A stretch of DNA of 5,914 nt from Deltaproteobacteria bacterium (lineage in GTDB: Bacteria > Myxococcota > Myxococcia > Myxococcales > Myxococcaceae): the NCBI GenBank assembly GCA_016875515.1, contig VGRA01000190.1, positions 1-5,914 of the forward strand, in the 5' to 3' direction. Shown one piece after another: positions 1 to 4,758 of the stretch. Below the pieces are notes generated by a model, which saw only the letters and a program-made list of their open reading frames with translations, made no database searches and was not told the origin of the DNA. Both the position numbers and the translations under genes were made by a program. Each line of letters opens with the position of its first letter. Position 1 is the first letter of the stretch.

Positions 1-1
1 G

Positions 2-2593
2 CTCGCCGCCGTTGCGCTCGTCGCCGGCTGCGACAAGGCCGCCCCCACCCCGCCGGGCGCAGGCACCGCCGCCCCCAACACGGCGCCGTCCGGCGCCAAG
101 CCCGCCAGTGACCAGAACGTCTTCAAGGTCCCGCTGGATGACTCCGCGCAGCGCGGCAGCAAGACGGCGCTCGTCACCATCGTCGAGTTCAGCGACTACC
201 AGTGCCCCTTCTGCAGCCGGGCGCACGCCACGGTGCAGCAGCTGGAGAAGGACTACGGGGACAAGCTCCGCGTGGTGATGAAGCAGAACCCGCTGCCCTT
301 CCACAACCGCGCCAAGCCCGCGGCCGCCGCCGTGCTGGCCGCCGGCGAGCAGGGGAAGTTCTGGGAGATGCACGACAAGCTGTTCGCGAACCAGAAGGCG
401 CTCGAGGACGCGGACCTGGAGAAGTACGCCGCGGAGCTGGGGCTGGACGCGGAGAAGTTCAAGGCCTCCTACAAGGACGCCAGGTGGAACGCCGTCTATG
501 ACCGCGACCAGGCGCTGGCCCGCAAGCTGGGCGCCAACGGCACCCCGGCCTTCTTCATCAACGGCCGCTTCCTCTCCGGCGCGCAGCCGGTGGACAACTT
601 CAAGCGCATCATCGACGAGGAGATGAAGCAGGCCGAGGCGCTGGTGGCCTCCGGCGTCCCCGCGGACCAGGTGTACGGGAAGACCATCGAGAAGGGGCTG
701 GAGAACGCCCCCGCCGCCCCGCCCAAGCCGGCGCAGGCCCCGGCCGCCTCCGCCAAGAAGGTGGACATCCCGGCGGGCGCGCCGTCCAAGGGCTCCCCCA
801 CGGCGAAGGTCACCGTCGTCGAGTGGAGCGACTTCGAGTGCCCGTTCTGCAGCCGTGGCGCAAGCGTGGTGAAGGAGATTGAGAAGGCCTACGGCAACGA
901 CGTCCGCGTGGTCTTCCGCCACCAGCCGCTGCCCTTCCACCCGCGTGCCAAGCCCGCGGCAGAGGCCGCCATGGCCGCGCACGAGCAGGGCAAGTTCTGG
1001 GAGATGCACGACAAGCTCTTCGCGGACCGCACCAAGCTGTCCGACGCGGACTTCGAGCGCTACGCCGAGGAGATTGGCCTGGACGTGGGCAAGTTCCGCG
1101 CTTCCATGTCTTCCCACACGTTCGCCGCGGTGGTGGAGCAGGACAGCGCCGCGGGCACCGCGGTGGGCGCCTCGGGCACCCCGGCCTTCTTCATCAACGG
1201 CCGCTCGCTGGTGGGCGCGCAGCCGTTCGACCGCTTCAAGGCGATGATTGACGAGGAGATCAAGAAGGCGGACGAGCTGCTGAAGGCCGGCACCCCCGCC
1301 GCGGAGCTGTACGCCAAGCTGAACGCCAAGAACGTGGCCGAGGCCCCGGCCGCCGCCCCGGCCCAGCCGCAGCAGCCCCGCCAGCCGCCCGCCCCCGAGG
1401 TGAAGAAGGTCGAGATTCCCAGGACCGCCCCGGTGCTGGGCAGCGAGAAGACCGCCAAGGTCACCATCGTGGAGTGGAGCGACTTCGAGTGCCCGTTCTG
1501 CAGCCGCGGCGCTGCCACTATGAAGGAGGTCGCGGGGGCCTACGGCAAGGACGTGCGGCTCGTCTTCCGCCACCAGCCGCTGCCGTTCCACCCGCGCGCC
1601 AAGCCCGCGGCAGAGGCCGCCATGGCCGCGCACGAGCAGGGCAAGTTCTGGGAGATGCACGACAAGCTCTTTGCCGACCGCACCAAGCTGTCGGACGCGG
1701 ACCTGGAGAAGTACGCCGAGGAGCTGAAGCTGGACATGAAGAAGTTCAAGGCGGCCATGTCCTCCCACAAGTTCGCCACGGTGGTGGAGCAGGACTCCAA
1801 GGAGGGCACCGCCCTGGGCGCCAGCGGCACCCCGGCCTTCTTCATCAACGGCCGCAAGGTGTCCGGCGCGCAGCCCTTCCCCCAGCTCAAGGCCATCATC
1901 GACGAAGAGCTCAAGAAGGCGGACGCGCTGCTGAAGGCCGGCACGAAGCAGGACAAGCTCTACGCCACGCTGAACCAGAAGAACGTGGAGGAGGCGGCCA
2001 AGGCGGTTCCCGCGGCGGGCGCACCGGCGGCCCCCGAGGCCCCCGTCACCATCGAGGTGGGGAACGCGCCGGCGAAGGGGGACAAGAAGGCCCCCGTCAC
2101 CATCGTCCTCTACAGCGACTTCCAGTGCCCCTTCTGCAGCCGCGTGGGCCCCACGCTGAAGCAGATTGAAGAGAAGTACGGCAACAAGGTGCGCGTGGCG
2201 TTCAAGCACCAGCCGCTGCCGTTCCACCCCAACGCCCGCATCGCCGCGTCCGCCTCCATGGCCGCGCACGAGCAGGGCAAGTTCTGGGAGATGCACGACC
2301 TGCTCTTCAAGAACCAGCAGAAGCTGGACCGCCAGTCCCTGGACACCTACGCGCAGGAGCTGAAGCTGGACATGCGCAAGTTCACGGACGCAATGAACAA
2401 CGACAAGTTCAAGGCGGTCATCGACTCGGACCAGGCCGAGGGCAACAAGGTGGGCGCCAACGGCACCCCCACCCTGTTCGTCAACGGGCGGAAGATTGTC
2501 GGCGCGCAGCCCTTCGAGAACTTTGCCAAGCTGATTGACGAGGAGCTGGCGAAGGCCCCCGCGGGCGGCGCCCCCAAGGCCGCCAAGAAATAG
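2..2593 (+). CDS. Four-domain DsbA-like thiol-disulfide lipoprotein (5' partial)
   Basis: The frame is open from the window edge to TAG at 2591-2593, giving 863 visible residues; the start codon lies upstream. The first ten residues are the end of a lipoprotein signal peptide with lipobox VAGC, so Cys10 (codon 29-31) should be lipidated and the protein held on the periplasmic face of a membrane. An Ala/Pro/Gly-rich tether follows. Four DsbA/Thioredoxin_4-type domains then lie at roughly residues 55-225, 268-437, 485-655 and 697-851. Active sites CPFC start at residues 68, 280, 497 and 709. Cis-prolines in GTP motifs are at 182, 394, 611 and 823. Each domain also carries a PLPFH motif and a QGKFWEMHD helix. 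Ala/Pro/Gln-rich linkers separate the domains, and the tail is Lys-rich. DsbA-family proteins oxidise or isomerise disulfides in exported proteins; typical members have one domain, so four in tandem is unusual. The substrate and redox direction cannot be read from the sequence. The GTG at 233 is an internal Val codon, not the start, because the homologous domain and lipobox lie upstream in frame. Confidence 0.93.
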   Translation, partial: LAAVALVAGCDKAAPTPPGAGTAAPNTAPSGAKPASDQNVFKVPLDDSAQRGSKTALVTIVEFSDYQCPFCSRAHATVQQLEKDYGDKLRVVMKQNPLPFHNRAKPAAAAVLAAGEQGKFWEMHDKLFANQKALEDADLEKYAAELGLDAEKFKASYKDARWNAVYDRDQALARKLGANGTPAFFINGRFLSGAQPVDNFKRIIDEEMKQAEALVASGVPADQVYGKTIEKGLENAPAAPPKPAQAPAASAKKVDIPAGAPSKGSPTAKVTVVEWSDFECPFCSRGASVVKEIEKAYGNDVRVVFRHQPLPFHPRAKPAAEAAMAAHEQGKFWEMHDKLFADRTKLSDADFERYAEEIGLDVGKFRASMSSHTFAAVVEQDSAAGTAVGASGTPAFFINGRSLVGAQPFDRFKAMIDEEIKKADELLKAGTPAAELYAKLNAKNVAEAPAAAPAQPQQPRQPPAPEVKKVEIPRTAPVLGSEKTAKVTIVEWSDFECPFCSRGAATMKEVAGAYGKDVRLVFRHQPLPFHPRAKPAAEAAMAAHEQGKFWEMHDKLFADRTKLSDADLEKYAEELKLDMKKFKAAMSSHKFATVVEQDSKEGTALGASGTPAFFINGRKVSGAQPFPQLKAIIDEELKKADALLKAGTKQDKLYATLNQKNVEEAAKAVPAAGAPAAPEAPVTIEVGNAPAKGDKKAPVTIVLYSDFQCPFCSRVGPTLKQIEEKYGNKVRVAFKHQPLPFHPNARIAASASMAAHEQGKFWEMHDLLFKNQQKLDRQSLDTYAQELKLDMRKFTDAMNNDKFKAVIDSDQAEGNKVGANGTPTLFVNGRKIVGAQPFENFAKLIDEELAKAPAGGAPKAAKK
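947..1020 (+). repeat. 74-bp exact repeat, copy in domain 2
   Basis: This stretch is identical, base for base, to 1598-1671 (offset 651 bp, the exact domain 2 to domain 3 period). It encodes the AKPAAEAAMAAHEQGKFWEM region. A 44-bp core of it (969-1012) is also identical to 1620-1663 and to 2256-2299 in domain 4. Identity through third codon positions points to recent duplication or gene conversion between units, although strong G/C codon bias will also hold synonymous sites alike. Confidence 0.85.
1598..1671 (+). repeat. 74-bp exact repeat, copy in domain 3
   Basis: Second copy of the exact repeat found at 947-1020. The identity ends at 946/1597 (T versus C) on the left and at 1021/1672 (C versus T) on the right, both silent differences. 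At protein level identity runs further, for 47 consecutive residues from the VFRHQ strand to the LSDAD helix start. Confidence 0.85.
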
Positions 2594-2621
2594 CCGGCAG
2601 CAGGACAACTTGCAGCACGGA

Positions 2622-2655
2622 CCGGGGCCCCTCCTGCACAGGGAGGCGGCCCCGG
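2622..2655 (+). terminator. GC-rich stem-loop between the two lipoprotein genes
   Basis: A 13-bp stem pairs 2622-2634 with 2642-2655, with one bulged C at 2647 and a 7-base loop (TGCACAG, 2635-2641). It begins 28 bp after the stop codon of the first gene. Only a short T run (TTT, 2661-2663) follows, a few bases after the stem, so it is a weak match to a classical intrinsic terminator. It could end or attenuate transcription of the upstream gene, or stabilise the 3' end of that mRNA. The pairing is visible directly; the role is inferred. Confidence 0.55.
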
Positions 2656-2668
2656 CGCCGTTTGGGGT

Positions 2669-2674
2669 TATAAA
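2669..2674 (+). promoter_or_regulatory. Possible -10 box (TATAAA) of a leaderless start
   Basis: TATAAA stands out in a very GC-rich spacer and ends 7 bases before the ATG at 2682. A transcript started from it would begin at or next to the start codon. No Shine-Dalgarno-like purine run lies at the usual distance; the bases just before ATG are ACCTCCCC. There is no recognisable TTGACA-like -35 element 16-18 bp upstream, where the hairpin arm sits. The box alone is weak evidence. Confidence 0.3.
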
Positions 2675-2681
2675 CCTCCCC

Positions 2682-4151
2682 ATGAAGCCCTCCCGCCTGC
2701 TGCTGTCCGGCGCCCTCCTGCTGGGCGCGTGCAATCCGTATGACCGCGCCACGCCGCTGGTGGGCGCGCCGCCACCGGAGGATTGCAAGGAGTGCACGGC
2801 GAGGATGGTGCTCGCCCCCATGCAGGGCGGCATGCCGCAGGGGCCCCAGGGGGCGCGCCCGCCCAGGGCGGTGCTCAACCCGGGAACGTCCGTCTTCGCC
2901 CCTCCCTCCGTCACGGCCGCCTTCCCGTCAGGGCCCGCCGTCCGCAAGGTGGACGTTCCCTCCCACGCCCCCACGCTGGGCCCCGCCGCCGCCCCCGTCA
3001 CCGTGGTGCTCTTCACCTCCTACCTGTGCACCCACTGCACCGACGTGGCCGCCACCCTCAAGAAGCTGGTGGAGGCCCACCCGGACAAGGTGCGCGGCGC
3101 CATCCGGATGGCCCCCATCCCCGGCAACAGCTCCGCCCGGCTCGCCGCCGAGGCGGCGCTGCTCGCACAGGAGCAGGGGAAGTTCTGGGAGATGAACGCG
3201 CGGCTGACCGCGGGCACCTTCAAGGAGCTCACCGTCTCGGACGTGGAGCGGCTGGCCCGGGAGGTGGGCCTGGACGTAAGCCGCTTCAAGGCCGCCCTGA
3301 ACAACCACCGCCTGGAGCCCGCGGTGGAGCAGGACACCGCGCAGCTGGGCGGCACCGGGCGCCCCGTCTACTTCGTCAACGGGCGCATGCTCCCCGGCGA
3401 GCAGAAGCTGGAGGTGCTCTCGTCCGTGGTGGAGCAGGAACTGCAGCGCGCGGAGGCGCTCGGGGCCGAGGGTCTCTCCCCCGCCGAGGTGGGGGAGAAG
3501 CTGCAGCAGCAGAACCTGGCCTCGCCGCCCGAGCTTCCGGAGCCACGCGCCACCGCGCTCGCGCCGGTGCCCGCCCCGCTGGACGCCTCCACCCTCCAGC
3601 GCGTGGCCGCAGCCTCCGTGCCCACGCGCGGCGAGGCGCGCGCCCCCGTCACGCTCGTCCTCTTCAGCAACTTCGCCAGCCCCTACGCGAAGAACGTGGC
3701 CGCCACCCTGCAGAAGGTGCAGACCTTCTACGGCCCCAATGTGCGGCTGGTGTACCGGACGCTGCTGCTGGACGGGCTGGAGGAGGGGCGCGCCGCCGCC
3801 CGGGCCGCCCTGGCCGCCCACCAGCAGGGGCGCTTCTGGGAGATGCATGACCTGCTGTTCTCCAGCAGCGCGCTGGACCGGGACGCGCTCCTGCGCCACG
3901 CCCGCGAGCTGAAGCTGGTGGAGGAGCGCTTCCGCGCGGACATGGAGTCCGACAAGGTGGAGGCGGCGCTGCAGGTGGACCAGGCCGAGGCGCTGGCACT
4001 GAGGGTGCGCGCCCTGCCCACCGTCTTCGTGAACGACGAGCCCCTGCTCGGCGACCAGGCCCTGGACAGCTACAAGGCCCTCATCGACCACAAGCTCGGC
4101 GAGGGCATGAAGAAGCCGGCCGAGCCGAAGAAGGACGGCAAGAAGAAGTAG
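2682..4151 (+). CDS. Two-domain DsbA-like lipoprotein with one degenerate domain
   Basis: This 489-residue protein starts at ATG 2682, which gives a clean lipoprotein signal peptide (MKPSRLLLSGALLLGAC) with Cys17 as the lipid anchor. The next 85 residues are a Pro/Gly-rich tether with an extra Cys pair, CKEC, at residues 35-38. Domain 1 (about 103-257) is DsbA-like with CTHC at 116-119, the QGKFWEM helix at 165-171 and cis-Pro228 preceded by Arg227 (GRPVYFVNGR). A linker (about 258-319) leads to domain 2 (about 320-473). It keeps the QQGRFWEMHD helix and cis-Pro446 (LPTVFVN), but where the active site should be it reads SPYA (333-336), so both catalytic cysteines are gone. The C-terminus is Lys-rich (KKDGKKK). 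Domain 1 may be redox active; domain 2 can only bind or serve structure. It lies 88 bp downstream of its four-domain paralogue, on the same strand, and probably acts in the same envelope process. Substrates are unknown. An upstream in-frame TTG at 2535 would put the signal peptide internal and was not chosen. Confidence 0.92.
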   Translation: MKPSRLLLSGALLLGACNPYDRATPLVGAPPPEDCKECTARMVLAPMQGGMPQGPQGARPPRAVLNPGTSVFAPPSVTAAFPSGPAVRKVDVPSHAPTLGPAAAPVTVVLFTSYLCTHCTDVAATLKKLVEAHPDKVRGAIRMAPIPGNSSARLAAEAALLAQEQGKFWEMNARLTAGTFKELTVSDVERLAREVGLDVSRFKAALNNHRLEPAVEQDTAQLGGTGRPVYFVNGRMLPGEQKLEVLSSVVEQELQRAEALGAEGLSPAEVGEKLQQQNLASPPELPEPRATALAPVPAPLDASTLQRVAAASVPTRGEARAPVTLVLFSNFASPYAKNVAATLQKVQTFYGPNVRLVYRTLLLDGLEEGRAAARAALAAHQQGRFWEMHDLLFSSSALDRDALLRHARELKLVEERFRADMESDKVEAALQVDQAEALALRVRALPTVFVNDEPLLGDQALDSYKALIDHKLGEGMKKPAEPKKDGKKK

Positions 4152-4158
4152 CGCGCCG

Positions 4159-4758
4159 TCAGCGGCCGGCCAGCCCCAGCGCCGCCAGCAACGGCTCCAC
4201 CGTCTCCCCGTCCGGCAGCACGAGCAGCCGCCCGTTCACCCCCGGGCGGGCGCGGGCCGCCCACGTGGATTCCAGCACCGCGGGCGGCTCCTCCCCGTCC
4301 GCATAGCGCAGCCCCATCACCACCTCCTCCGCGCTGCCGTGGAGCCACCTCGGCACGGACGGCTGCAGCCACAGCCCGGTGACGCGCGTCCACGCGTCCA
4401 CGAAGGCCGACGCGAGGATGTTGCCCACCTCGGACAGCGCGTCCTGCTCCAGCGGCCCGGTCTCTGCGGACGGCCTCCGCAGCAGCGCGCCGGCCAGCTG
4501 CAGCGCCGAGGGCTCCGACATCAGCAGCACCAGCAGCCCCGCCGCCTCCCCCTGGACGTGGAACTCCACCGCCACGTGCGCCCCCGGCCCCAGCTCCGCG
4601 GCGAGCGCGCTGCGGCGCAGCGGCACCGCCCGCGGTACGTTCAGCATCACCGCCTCGCCGCCCAGCAGCCGGGACAGCGCCCCCACCGCTTGGCCCGCCC
4701 CCATGCTGCACAGCTCGCGCAGCCCATCCAGCGCCAGGTCTGACAGGGGCGGGTTCAT
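4159..4758 (-). CDS. cheC: CheC-family CheY-P phosphatase
   Basis: This encodes a 199-residue protein that matches the CheC/CheX/FliY phosphatase fold. These proteins dephosphorylate the response regulator CheY-P in the cytoplasm. The family motif D-x3-E-x2-N-x22-P is complete in the second half: Asp106, Glu110, Asn113 and Pro136. The first-half copy keeps Asp11 and Glu15 but has Ser18 in place of the catalytic Asn, followed by the typical MGAGQAVGALS helix, so the protein probably has one working site. No flagellar-switch (FliN-like) domain follows, which argues against FliY. The ATG at 4758 overlaps the cheA stop codon in an ATGA arrangement, and a GAGG sits about 11 bases before it, consistent with translational coupling to cheA. 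No cheD partner is in the window. It could be named only as a CheC-like protein; the phosphatase activity is inferred from the motif. Confidence 0.85.
   Translation of the reverse strand: MNPPLSDLALDGLRELCSMGAGQAVGALSRLLGGEAVMLNVPRAVPLRRSALAAELGPGAHVAVEFHVQGEAAGLLVLLMSEPSALQLAGALLRRPSAETGPLEQDALSEVGNILASAFVDAWTRVTGLWLQPSVPRWLHGSAEEVVMGLRYADGEEPPAVLESTWAARARPGVNGRLLVLPDGETVEPLLAALGLAGR

Larger units (their letters stand above)
164..2554 (+). repeat. Four tandem DsbA-domain coding repeats
   Basis: The four domain units inside the first lipoprotein gene are direct repeats at both protein and DNA level. Distances between the first active-site cysteine codons (203, 839, 1490, 2126) are 636, 651 and 636 bp, so the periods are 212, 217 and 212 codons. 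Within each unit the distance from that cysteine to the cis-proline is 114 residues, meaning the cores have no net length change. Length differences are confined to the Ala/Pro-rich linkers. Units 2 and 3 are closest. Units 1 and 4 are more diverged, and unit 4 has VLYSDF where units 2 and 3 have VEWSDF. Confidence 0.9.

Noticed and set aside
233..235. GTG as start of the first lipoprotein gene
   Set aside because: The frame stays open upstream to the window edge and encodes the first CPFC active site and a lipobox, so this is an internal Val codon.
164..2554. Repeat array as CRISPR or a mobile repeat
   Set aside because: The period is 636-651 bp, in frame, and encodes whole protein domains; there are no short repeats with unique spacers.
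3672..3692. SPYA as a sequencing error or frameshift of CPFC
   Set aside because: The reading frame is intact on both sides and both cysteine codons differ by more than one base from TGC (AGC differs by one, GCG by more), with neighbouring motif changes as well, so genuine divergence is more likely.
2783..3850. Plus-strand open frame (355 codons) overlapping the second lipoprotein gene
   Set aside because: It translates to Arg/Gly/Ala-rich low-complexity protein with no domain signal and is a frame shadow of the real gene.
2928..4091. Long minus-strand open frame (387 codons) opposite the second lipoprotein gene
   Set aside because: It is a low-complexity His/Leu/Gly/Val-rich translation antisense to a gene with clear domain motifs. 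Such frames are common in GC-rich DNA because stop codons are rare.
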